This document shows, one piece after another, positions 12,449 through 21,934 of a stretch of DNA of 64,000 bases. Position numbers and translations under genes: made by a program. The DNA lies in NCBI GenBank assembly GCA_023630585.1, contig CM042536.1, positions 29,243,964-29,307,963 on the forward strand. Direction: 5' to 3'. The notes beneath the pieces were generated by a model, which had not been told where the DNA came from, did no database searches, and was given only the letters and a program-made list of their open reading frames with translations. Source of the DNA: Cranoglanis bouderius. Taxonomy: Eukaryota; Chordata; Actinopteri; Siluriformes; Cranoglanididae. Each line of letters begins with the position of its first letter. Within the stretch, counting starts at the first letter, position 1.

Positions 12449-12880
12449 CAATTAAAATGCCTGCAATTAATTCTATGTTTTTTCCTCAGTGGACTTTTAT
12501 CTATCCTCCTGATGAGTTTGATGGCTTTACCACTTGGCCTCAATGTTTTTTTTTTGCAGGCTCAGATTTATTTTTTGAGCTTGGAGGACCCCAAACCCGA
12601 CGAAGAGGAGTGGTTGGGGTTCCTCCTCTCTCGTCTGGTCAGCTCTGCTCGCCAATGGGCGGAGCTTCACCTCGCCAGTAGATCCACGAAGCTCCAGACA
12701 GTTTCGGGCTTTGTGGGTCTACTGGTCCAGGTGTTCGGAAGCCCAGACTTCCAACCCGACCTCAGGACCTTTTTGGGGAAGGATAGTCTGGGCGACTGAC
12801 CTAGTCAAACGTTCCTGGAGTACTATGAGAGTAAGCGGGCTAACGTGGCGGCCTACACCTCTCATCCCCTAACCCAGGAG

Positions 12881-13012
12881 TGTGCCACCGAGGGATGCAC
12901 CCGACCAGCCATCCTGCAGTGTCCCATCTGCAGGAACCAGGGAGTAAGGAGCAGCTACTTCTGCTCCCAAGGCTGTTTCAAGGACAGCTGGCGGGTGCAT
13001 AAGCGGCTCCAC
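12881..13012 (+). other. C6H2 (MetAP1-type) zinc finger coding segment
   Basis: Cysteines and histidines are spaced C-x4-C-x7-C-x2-C-x10-C-x3-C-x7-H-x3-H, with motifs LQCPIC, SYFCSQGCFK and HKRLH. The spacing and the SYFCSQ-CFK-SW core match what I recall of the N-terminal finger of methionine aminopeptidase 1, which recruits that enzyme to the ribosome. All eight ligands are intact although the frame upstream is broken. Confidence 0.8.
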
Positions 13013-13030
13013 AGGAGGGCACCCTCAGAG

Positions 13031-13579
13031 CTCCAGCCGGAGACACAGCGGGAAGTCTCCTCAAGGGAGCTGCACCTGGAGGTTAACGTGGCGACCTCCA
13101 GCCCTGAGCTCCAGCATGAGGCCCAGCAGGAGGTCTCCTCAAGGGAGCTGCACCTGGAGGTTAACATGGCGACCTCCAGCCCCGAGCTCCAGCTGGAGAC
13201 CCAGCAGGAAGTCTCCTCCACAGCGGAGCTGCTCATGGAGGTTAACATGGCGAACTCCAGCCCCGAGCTCCAGCCGGAGACCCAGCAGGAGGTCTCCACA
13301 GCGGAGCTGCCCATGGAGGTTAACGTGGTGACCTTCAGTCCCGAGCTCCAGCCGGAGGCCCAGCAGGAGGTCTCCACAGCGGAGCTGCTCATGGAGGTTA
13401 ACATGGCGACCTCCAGCCCTGAGCTCCAGCAGGAGACCCAGCAGGAGGTCTCCACAGCAGAGCTACACCTGGAGGTTAATGTGGCGACCTCCAGTCCCGA
13501 GCTCCAGTCGGAGGCCCAGCAGGAGGTCTCCACAGCGGAGCTGCTCATGGAGGTTAACATGGCGACCTCCAGCCCTGAG
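13031..13579 (+). repeat. seven tandem coding repeats of 78-81 bp
   Basis: Each unit encodes a 26-residue sequence of the form LQPETQQEVSTAELLMEVNM followed by ATSSPE; the third unit has one extra residue. Unit boundaries fall at CTCCAG every 78 or 81 bases. Copies differ at a few residues each, so the array is not brand new but kept its frame. Confidence 0.9.
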
Positions 13580-15175
13580 CTGCAGCCAGAGATTCAAGAG
13601 GAAACCTCCTCTCCTGGCCTGCTTATTCCGGAGGTCCACGAGGAGACCTCCGCCCAAGCCATGTTCTCGTCAGAGGTTCGAGAAGAAACCTCCACTCCTG
13701 CCCTGTCCATGTCAGAGGCCCACGGGATGGCCTCTTCTCAAGCCCAGTCCATGTCTGAGGTCCATGGGATGACCTCTTCTCAAGCCCAGTCCATGTCCGA
13801 GGTCCAAGGGATGACCTCCGTTCCAAGTCCTAGCCCATGTTTTAGCACAAAATTGAGTCCATGTTCAGGTTCCTGTCCGAGTCCTAGTCCATGTCCCAGT
13901 CCATGTCCAGGTTCCTTCCCTAATCCTAGTCCATGTCCAGGTTCCTGCCCTAATTCTAGTCCATGTCCAAGTCCATGTCCAGATTTTTGCCCTATTCCAA
14001 GGCCAATTTCTGATCCAGTTCCCAGTCCTGCTCACAATCCTGTTCCCAGTCCTGCTCACAATCCAGTTCCCAGTCCTGCTCCCGTTCCCAGTTCCTCGTC
14101 CAGTTCCAGTCCAGTTCCTCGTCCAGTTCCTAGTTCAGTTCCATGTCCAAGTCCAGGTTCCGACCTAGTTCCTAGTTCAGTTCCATGTCCAAGTCCAGGT
14201 TCCGACCCTGTTCCTAGTCCAGTTCTTAGTCCAGTTCCTGATTTAGTTGATAGCTACATTGGTTTAATTTCTGGATATGTTTCTGCTCTCCTTCTCAGTT
14301 CAGAGGCTGATTTAACTCCCAGCGCCGGTTCCAGCTCTGGTTCCAGCCCAGATCACTCCTCTGTCTCCTCCACTGTCTCCTCTACTGTCTCTAATTACTT
14401 TTCTAGTTCTGCAGCCAGTCCAGTTTCAGAAGCTGTTTCTAATTTATTTTCCAGCTCTATTTCCAGCCCTGTCTCCAACCCTATCTCCAATTTAATTTCC
14501 ATCCCTGTCTCCAGCCCTGTCACCAATTTAATTTCCAACTCTGTTTCCAACCAAGTTTTTGATTTTGTTTATGGTTTTGAGTCTAACCTAGTTCTCTGTC
14601 CAGTTTCGAAGTCTGTTTCCAAGTCTTTCTCAAAGTCTGTTTCCAAGTCTTTCTCGAAGTCTGTTTCCACGTCTGTCTCGAAGTCTGTTTCCACGTCTGT
14701 CTCGAAGTCTGTTTCCAAGCCCTTCTCGAAGTCTGTCTACGAGTCTGTCTCCGAGTCTATCTCCGAGTCTGTCTCTGATCCAGGTGCCAGAGCTGACTCC
14801 GATCCTGGTTCCAGAGCTGACTCCGATCCTGGTTCCAGGTCGAGCTCCGGGTCAAGCACCAGGTCAAGCACCAGGTCAAGCACCAGATCAAGCACCAGAT
14901 CAAGCGCAGCGCCGAGATCAAGGCCCAGCACCAGGTCATGCGCAGCTCCGAGATCCAGGTCAGGCATCGGTCCAAGTTCTCGTCCAAGTTCTCATCCAAG
15001 TTATCGTCCAAGTTCTCAAGGAAAACCCAACACGCTCTGCTCTGGTTACGAGACACTGGACATAACCAGCCTCAGGTCCTGGAGGGCAGAGGTGAGGATC
15101 CTGCCCAGGGGTCCAGGTCCACCAAAGTGGATGGAACTTGCGGTGCTTTGGGAGCCGCACCTTGGGGGGGGGCTC

Positions 15176-16020
15176 TGTTAGGTTTCCTCTCCTCCAGCTC
15201 TCGCTAAGCTGCAAGGAGTAGCGAGTGGCATACTTCTGCATTCCACTGCGCGCGTTCCAGTGCTATTCAAAAACTCTCCGATGGACGTTTTATTCATGAA
15301 CTCACGTTTTGTTTACCTCTGCCATGTGCTCCCATGTTGTCATATTTACGTCATGTCTCCGCCTTCTGTGTTTCCCCATGTGCGTTTGTTTTTGCGTTGC
15401 GTCATGTCTCTGCTCCGTTTCCTCATTGGTTCTCCGTGTAATGTGTAAGGATTGGTTTCAGGTGTCTTTGATTAGACATGGGATTGATATGTTTTAAATA
15501 CGCCGCTCCGTTTCCGCTTCGGCGCGGAGTATTAGTTTAGTTTAGCTTAGATGTGTTTAACCTTGCGCGTTTTTCCCTTAGCTCCTTTTCCGTGGTTTCC
15601 AGACCACCTCCTAGCCTTGCGCGTTTATTTCCGAAGCTCGTAATTTGTGGTTTCCAGAACACCTTTCTAGCCTTGCGTACTTATTCCTTAGCTCGTAGTT
15701 AGTGGTTTCCAGACCACCTCCTAGCCTAGCGTAGTTTTCCCTGTGTTTTCTGGATTTTCTACCCGTTGTGGATTACTGTGTTTCTTTTTTGGATTACTGA
15801 CTCTTCAGCTAAGTACATTCTCATTTGGATTACTTTTGCCTTTTTTGGATTACTGCCTCTACGGCCAAGTATAATATTATTTTGGATTACTGTGACCTTT
15901 CTGTTTATGGATTTATGTTGGATGAAGTTTTTTTCACTTAATTTTGAACTGTTCCCAATAAACTGACCACTTCCCTCTGCAAGTGCATCCAGCTTCTCTC
16001 CCACACCACGTGTCCTAACA
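15176..16020 (+). repeat. 3' LTR, 845 bp
   Basis: It begins TGTTAGG and ends CCTAACA. It contains a TTTTAAATA box near 15493, then three copies of a roughly 60-bp unit (each with GTGGTTTCCAGA and CTAGCCT) over 15560-15735. Next come about five copies of TTGGATTACT with spacers over 15765-15895, and AATAAA at about 15957. The TATA-like box and polyadenylation signal are where an LTR promoter and R-region end would be. Confidence 0.88.
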
Positions 16021-16025
16021 TAAGG
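16021..16025 (+). repeat. 5-bp target site duplication, right (TAAGG)
   Basis: Identical to 12163-12167. Confidence 0.9.
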
Positions 16026-18048
16026 ACAGAGATACACATGAAGGCAGGGAGGGGGGAAAAAAAACTATTCCAATGGATAATAAGAAAAGTCAGTTCCATT
16101 CCAGTCATTACTTTTTCTTTTATTTTGACAAATTTATTTTACATGAGCAGATTTTAAAACCACTTTCAACTCCTTTGTATATAGAGAGTTGGCATTTCTG
16201 AGTTTGAGAGAAACTACCTTTGTGGTTTTTTTGTTACGAGACCATTGACAATTGATGATAATGAATGATCTATTTAATTTGTTTGAGCACCTTCTAATTA
16301 ATGCTGTTAATTAATGCTATGCCTACACATAACTAACCTTTACCTTAACCTCAGTAACCAAAAGGAAATCTTTTGTTTCTTTTATCACAAACAAAAGTGA
16401 CTGTGCCATTTTGCCTTCAGCTGCAGATGTATTTCTATCTCCCTATTGCTTGCACATTGTACATTCTTATTAGAGACTGAGTTAGCCTCAGGATTAAAGC
16501 CTTGAATCTCCTGTGAACACATGGCTATATTCTACATCAGGATTTTATAGAAGTATTTTGTGGACAATTTTCAAAAGCAATTGCAAACTGTATAGCCTTA
16601 CCTAGTTGTGGATGCATAAATTGTGACACAATGCAAATGAAAATGTAAATCGTGTATTTTCGTTTTCATTTACACGAACATACAGAGTCTGCCATATTTC
16701 AAATGGAAACGCATAGTCCATCTGAAATCACCATGTGCTTGCCTATACAGTCTACTCCACTCATCAGAAAGCCTTTTAGATTGTGGGTATCTGCGATTAC
16801 TGTGACCTAGAGATGCATTATAGGGAAAAACAGATGAGGGTGGGAGTTTTTGCAGATAGGGCTAAAGGTGAGGACATGCAACACAGACAGGAGAACAGGG
16901 CCAGCAGGCAGCTTGTGTGGCAAAGACTGAGAAAATATCAGGAATGCTAACAACGTACCTTCTCTCTTCTCTCTCTCCCTCTGCTTTGTTTGCATGCCGA
17001 TAAACTCTGCAGTGAGATATGATATGTGAGAATATTGACAAGTTATAAAATGGAAAGAGGACAAATCTGGTTATCAAAATTCTCAAAAACCTACACTTTC
17101 TGATTTTTTACGCATGCACATGCATTTAAAGACTAAATAGAGATTAGTGTACACATCTACAAAAGACAGTTATTTGAATACATTTTTCCCATCCAGACTT
17201 ACAGAAACACAGGTTGATCATTTTAGTATGTAAGCTTGTAAGAGAGGATTCTATTAAAAATTTGAATTTAAGGGTCATTGCTTTTCTTATTTAGCTACTA
17301 TCACCATCACTCTTCTACAATTTCTACAAAATCTTTCCCCCCTGAAAATGCCAATAAGACCATTTGAAATGTACGCTTTCAGAAAAATCATGTAAATCCA
17401 CATAAGTTCTGTGACTTTTCTATAATAAGGGGATACATGTGAATTTGAGCAATGAAGGAGTTTGACTTCTTTCCTTGATGCCGGCACCATTCAATTTAAT
17501 GTCTATATTATATATTATAAGGAATTTTCAACACAGATAACATGAAAAATGTAATTAAAACATCTCCTAACCATCTTCTGTCCTCAGGGCTTAATTTAAC
17601 CCTTACTTTAACACATTCAGAAATGAAGGTACCAAACAGTACTTTTCACTGTTTCTGAGGTGGTAACTAACTTTAAATGTCAGTGAGATCAAATCTATAA
17701 TACTGAATTTAAACAAGTACGCCTTTGCTGCTATAAGAAGCAAGTAGCTAAAGAAGCTAAGCGTCCACGAGAATGAGTTTTGTTTTGGCTCATAACGTGT
17801 ATATAATGTCACGAATAAAAGCTGAAAGCAACAAAAACAATGTTTTAAGTGTTGTCACGAATAAGTATTGTCGTTCCAAAGTTAAAGTGACTGCCTTTCT
17901 GGGGAAAAGAAATTCCCGCGACATCTTTTACCTCACACGGTAAAATATCTTTGGAAGAATGTATGAGGGTTTTTTTTTTTTTTTGACACAAAACAGCCGT
18001 TTGTTCTAAACATTTACGAAACAGGATCCCAGTCCATTCTCTCATTTG

Positions 18049-18050
<2 letters not shown>
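16026..18050. other. intergenic, upstream of rxfp3-like gene
   Basis: No gene or clear transposon is seen. There are scattered short homopolymers, including a T run at about 17969-17983. The last few hundred bases could hold regulatory elements of the receptor gene, but I recognise no specific site. Confidence 0.4.
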
Positions 18051-18081
<31 letters not shown>

Positions 18082-18082
18082 T
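18051..18082. repeat. (CT)n(CG)n tract in rxfp3-like promoter
   Basis: CT dinucleotides run into CGCGCGCGCG directly upstream of the TATA-like box. Such tracts are common in GAGA-type and CpG promoters. Confidence 0.8.
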
Positions 18083-18089
18083 CGACCCT

Positions 18090-18095
18090 TATAAA
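18090..18095 (+). promoter_or_regulatory. rxfp3: TATA-like box of rxfp3-like gene
   Basis: TATAAA in CCTTATAAACTGC, followed about 30 bases later by a GC-rich stretch (GCGCGAGCGCGGCACGAG) suitable for the start of transcription. It lies about 330 bases before the chosen ATG. Confidence 0.5.
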
Positions 18096-18426
18096 CTGCA
18101 GCGCGAGCGCGGCACGAGATCAGTGAGCTGCGCGTGGGGAACAGACAACTCGACTGGTTTACGCTTCGTTTACTCTTCTCTGTTTACCTTACCTACTAAA
18201 ATGGACCGTGAAATAATACTTTTTTAAGGCGTTACAGCAACAACAAGAAGCAGATTCAGTTCAGAACTAAAGGAAACAGATTTCAGAAGCAAATATGGAC
18301 GAAATGGAAACTTATCTGTTGTTTATTGTCTCGTACAACTAATTACTATCCATTATCGAGATTTCTAAAACAGCTTGCTTGTCGCTGTGATTCTCACTAG
18401 AGGTTTGTAACTTTGTGAAGACAGAC

Positions 18427-19638
18427 ATGCAGAACAACATCAGCAGTACTTCTCCATTGCCTGGTTTGGGGCTGTGTGGACTCGGAGTGGATGAAGGTGA
18501 AGACCTGTGGAACCGGAGCACAGGGACCCAACACAACCTCTCTCTCCGCTGCTGGCTCCAGCTGTTGTCCAAAGAAGCCATGCCAGAGCTGTATGGTGAC
18601 ACCTCGAGTATGGCCCTTCGCGTAGTCATCGCTCTCGTCTATCTGGTGGTGTGTGCTCTCGGTCTGGTGGGCAACCTGCTGGCACTGTATCTGCTCAAAT
18701 CTCGGCACCGGCTCAAGCAATCATCCATAAACTGTTTTGTCATGAGCTTGGCTATAACGGACCTGCAATTTGTACTGACACTTCCCTTCTGGGCTGTGGA
18801 CACGGCGTTGGACTTTCGCTGGCCATTTGGCAAGGTCATGTGCAAGATCATCAGCTCAGTCACCACCATGAATATGTATGCCAGTGTCTTCTTTCTGACA
18901 GCTATGAGTGTGGCGCGTTACTGTTCTCTGGCCTCGTCCTTACGCATGCACAGCCCCAAGATGGCATCGGCTGAGGTGAAATGGGCAAGTGTGGCCATCT
19001 GGCTCGTGTCTCTGCTGGCAACGCTGCCTCATGCTGTCTACTCAACCACGGCGCAGGTGTCTGATGATGAACTTTGCCTTGTACGCTTCTCAGACCTAGG
19101 AAACTGGGATCCACAGCTTTTGCTGGGTCTCTATCAGACACAAAAAGTGCTCCTGGGTTTCGTCATTCCACTGATTATTATCTGTGTTTGCTACCTGCTT
19201 CTGCTGCGCTTTTTGTTGCAAAGACGAGTTAGCGGGATCCCCGGCTCAGACAGTGAACGGGGGAGGCACAAGCGCCGTTCCAAAGTCACGAGATCTGTCA
19301 CCATTGTGGTCCTGTCATTCTTCCTGTGCTGGCTGCCCAACCAGGCGCTGACACTTTGGGGTGTCCTAATCAAGTTTGACTTGGTGCCATTTAGCAAGGC
19401 CTTCTATAATGCCCAGGCCTACGCTTTCCCCATTACTGTGTGCCTCGCACACACCAATAGCTGTCTCAATCCAGTGCTTTACTGCCTCATCCGGCAGGAG
19501 TATCGTGCCAGTCTCAAGAAGCTGTTGCTGAGAGCCACACCATCCTTACGCAACCTGACCAATTTGGTGCGCAGGAATAAGAAGGTCGCCGATGCTCCAC
19601 CTGGCTTGGCTGTCGTACAGATGGATGCTGGGCTGTGA
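18427..19638 (+). CDS. rxfp3: relaxin-3 receptor-like class A GPCR (RXFP3 family)
   Basis: Uninterrupted 403-aa frame in one exon. ATG 18427 is the first in frame after a TGA at 18388-18390; ATG 18580 is a weaker alternative. The N-terminus has three N-glycosylation sequons (N4, N29, N37) and no signal peptide. Seven hydrophobic segments carry class A marks: GN at 82-83, LAITD with D112, C139 and C217 for the extracellular disulfide, ARY at 163-165, CWLPNQALT at 301-309 and NPVLY at 348-352. The stretches FFLTAMSV, QKVLLGF, SVTIVVLSFFLCWLPNQAL and CLAHTNSCLNPVLYCL match RXFP3 as I recall it. Family members bind relaxin-3 or INSL5-type peptides and signal through Gi. The third residue pair is ARY rather than DRY, a trait seen in this family. 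The cytoplasmic tail is short (about 50 residues). Teleosts have several rxfp3 paralogues and I cannot say which one this is. Confidence 0.93.
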   Translation: MQNNISSTSPLPGLGLCGLGVDEGEDLWNRSTGTQHNLSLRCWLQLLSKEAMPELYGDTSSMALRVVIALVYLVVCALGLVGNLLALYLLKSRHRLKQSSINCFVMSLAITDLQFVLTLPFWAVDTALDFRWPFGKVMCKIISSVTTMNMYASVFFLTAMSVARYCSLASSLRMHSPKMASAEVKWASVAIWLVSLLATLPHAVYSTTAQVSDDELCLVRFSDLGNWDPQLLLGLYQTQKVLLGFVIPLIIICVCYLLLLRFLLQRRVSGIPGSDSERGRHKRRSKVTRSVTIVVLSFFLCWLPNQALTLWGVLIKFDLVPFSKAFYNAQAYAFPITVCLAHTNSCLNPVLYCLIRQEYRASLKKLLLRATPSLRNLTNLVRRNKKVADAPPGLAVVQMDAGL

Positions 19639-20377
19639 AGTAGTCCATGGAACCATATGGGACATGTGGTCATCCCAGATCATCATACCAGTTTTGTACT
19701 GACACCCAGCAAGTTATGATTGAACTAATACCGGTTATACAGGAGGAAATTTGTTGTGCGCACTAGTGGACAGTCCAGGAACTGTACGTATGAGCCTTTT
19801 GGGGTCCATGAAACCAGACTCCAAACTGACCACTTTCGTCAGAATTGTAGCATTTAAAGGTGGTCTGGCTTTTGATTCAAGAACTCTGTTTGTTTGGTAT
19901 CTACTGTTTGGTTTCTGTATGTCTCGGTGCAAAAATGTTGGGTTCTTATGTCAAGCTTGTTCATTTTTGTCTTTGCTATAGCTCTGGAAATACAGAGATG
20001 TCTGATGTCCTTTTTTTTTTTTTTTAAGAATCATAGCTGATTATCGAACACTGAATATGAGAACCTCGTGAAAACTCAAGACTTTCATCAAAGGAAACAG
20101 ATAAACACACATTAACTTAAACAGTAACATAAGAATAGCTTACCTGCAATAACAATTACTTTCTCCAGCCTTTTTTATTGTACAAAGCCCAGTGTGATAC
20201 CTCAGGCTTATATAGTTATATTGTGTTTTTTATTTGCAAGATGAAGTCATAAATATTACACAAAGGACCATATGTACCCACCTGTATGTGATAAAAATAT
20301 AAATGACCATAATGAAAATGTACCCCGCGCAGCTATGATCTGAATTACTGTATATACATATATAATGTGTACTGTGA

Positions 20378-20383
20378 AATAAA
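20378..20383 (+). terminator. rxfp3: candidate rxfp3-like polyadenylation signal
   Basis: AATAAA about 740 bases after the stop codon, in a region with no other gene. Confidence 0.4.
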
Positions 20384-20748
20384 AATTAGCAGGTCATTCT
20401 CAATCTGAAACTGTCTTAAAAACATTTTGATTAACAGGTATGCGTCAGGTGTTTGCAACAAGTTAATGAGCTTTACACATCTAAAAGAGATATAGAGTGG
20501 CTGCAAGTATGGAATTCTATTCAGTGCTTTTTTTTCTCATAAAGGAAATAAACTTTCCTCCGAACAGTCCTTGAGCACATGAATCTGAGTATCAAATATC
20601 TATGATGGGGCATTTTTTCAATTTGTGTAACTGCATGTGTAATTCTCGCAGGGGAAATAATGTCATGTCTGTTCATTGTGAATTTCATGATCCACTCTGG
20701 TCCTTCTTACCGCTGTATTGGTGAGGATATTCAGTAAGGCTTTGCATT

Positions 20749-21070
20749 AAGGTTCCCTTAACTGACATTATTTAACACATTATTTTACATGAACGGACCA
20801 ATAACACTTGTTATTGATGGTTCTTTTTTTTTGTTAAATCTAATAATAATAAGCCTAAATGAACATGCCTGCTGTTGTTAACTGGCTAAATTCAGAACTG
20901 AGGCTGAAAAACAAGTTCCAATATTTTTATTGACTTATTTTAAACATCAATACATACACATAATACATGACTTTTAATACATTTTAATACATTTATTTCG
21001 TTACTTTGTTAACATTGTTTAACATTTGTTAATGCTTATTAATGCAGTAAATGTTAGTTTAGGGAACCTT
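20749..21070. mobile_element. short inverted-repeat element, 322 bp
   Basis: It starts AAGGTTCCCTTAACTGACAT and ends with a near reverse complement (ATGTTAGTTTAGGGAACCTT includes the end). No coding capacity. I see no clear target duplication, so the superfamily is undetermined. Confidence 0.65.
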
Positions 21071-21287
21071 GATGCTAAGTGTTATCAATATTTATATATA
21101 AATTATTAATGCATATTGGATTGTAAGAATGTAAATAACTAACATGAATAAAATAATATTTTGAAGCATGTGCACACTGATTATCTTATGTTTTGTCTCA
21201 AATTCATATAGTGGAAGCACTTGAGTCTGTCTGAATGATAGAGATGAAATGAAAGAGCATTGCTAATGCAACAGCAGAACAACAAAT

Positions 21288-21482
21288 ACATGCTGCTTTC
21301 TTTAATGACATACAAACATTTTTCTGTAACATTTCATTTTGTGCTAGAAAACTAATGTTTGGGAATCTAAAATGTTTTTTTGTACTGACTTGATAATGTA
21401 GAAGTCATAAAATAAAAAATCTATAACAAAGTTTGTAGTAAAAAAAAAAAAAAAAGGTGCCTAGAACTTTTGCACAGTACTG
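21288..21482. mobile_element. half-copy of the 746-1288 MITE, inverted
   Basis: The reverse complement matches 746 to about 930 (shared blocks GCTGCTTTCTTTAATGACAT, GTACTGACTTGATAATGTAG) and ends GCACAGTACTG followed by TA. The other half is missing. Confidence 0.8.
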
Positions 21483-21934
21483 TACATCTGAGCATCAGTA
21501 TATCTGTGACATAAAAACATTGACAGAATGGCAGAATGATAGAACGGGTTATTCTATGCCTTAGGGTTTAATTTGCAATACTACTTACTATTTAGTTTTT
21601 GCAAATTCAGTTCAATTATATTGTATTTGTATTGAACTTTTAACAAGAGACATTGTCACAAAGCAGCTTTACAGAAATCTGGATGTATCTGTAGCTGTCC
21701 TCTTCTGGGTGACACAGGATAGTGGGATTATAAATCAGTACAGTATGCAGTTGTAGAAGATTAAAGGCAAATGGTACGAAGTACATTCACTATGAGTATA
21801 TTGTGAATATGAGTCATGGGATGAGCACAGGAACGTCTTTATGATCATAGAAGCATATCTTAAATGGTATAAATCTACAGTATATCCAGGGACACAAAAG
21901 TGAGTCTTGGGCACAAACTGTTTTAGGGTATGTA

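Larger units (their letters stand above)
12457..15181 (+). pseudogene. gag-like gene fused to C6H2 zinc finger, repeats and Pro/Ser-rich tail (broken)
   Basis: The reading frame begins near ATG 12457 with PDEFDG and a following hydrophobic block typical of Ty3-type Gag. At the T10 run (12546-12555) similarity moves to another frame, which continues as DPKPDEEEW, SSARQWAEL and VFGSP, stops at TGA 12797-12799, and then stays open to TAG 15179-15181. That last stop lies inside the first six bases of the 3' LTR. Without an ATG the downstream frame opens near GTG 12845. Domains in order: Gag (12490-12780), C6H2 zinc finger (12881-13012), seven 26-27-aa Glu-rich repeats (13031-13579), a Pro/Ser/Cys-rich segment (13800-14250), a Val/Ser-rich segment (14250-14790) and an Arg/Ser-rich segment (14790-15020). 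The fusion of a MetAP1-type finger to Gag is the unusual point. Function in the element is unknown; RNA or protein binding is a guess. Confidence 0.75.
12168..16020 (+). mobile_element. non-autonomous LTR retrotransposon with gag and MetAP1-like zinc finger
   Basis: It is bounded by TAAGG duplications. It starts TGTTAGG and ends CCTAACA (TG...CA with short terminal inverted repeats), and carries direct terminal repeats that are nearly identical over 281 aligned bases. The internal region encodes a gag-like frame and no protease, reverse transcriptase, RNase H or integrase. A run of G ending a few bases before the 3' LTR is a plausible polypurine tract. The 5' LTR is truncated, so the copy could not transpose as it stands. 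The gag pattern (GRA-like helix, ARQW) points to Ty3-type Gag. Mobilisation would need pol from another element. Confidence 0.85.
20384..21934. other. intergenic, MITE fragments
   Basis: No gene is supported. It contains a short inverted-repeat element (20749-21070) and a half-copy of the MITE seen at 746-1288 (21288-21482). The remainder is unremarkable AT-rich DNA. Confidence 0.5.

Noticed and set aside
12955..13560. 201-codon minus-strand open frame with Ser/Trp repeats
   Set aside because: It is the antisense shadow of the seven tandem coding repeats of the gag-like gene; repeats without stops in one frame readily give open antisense frames.
12168..16020. domesticated host gag-derived gene
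   Set aside because: Intact target duplications, paired LTRs, a frameshift and an in-frame stop argue for a decaying mobile element rather than a host gene; only multi-species conservation would change this.
18397..18720. minus-strand frames over the rxfp3-like gene
   Set aside because: Antisense shadows of the receptor coding exon; the + strand frame has all GPCR motifs.
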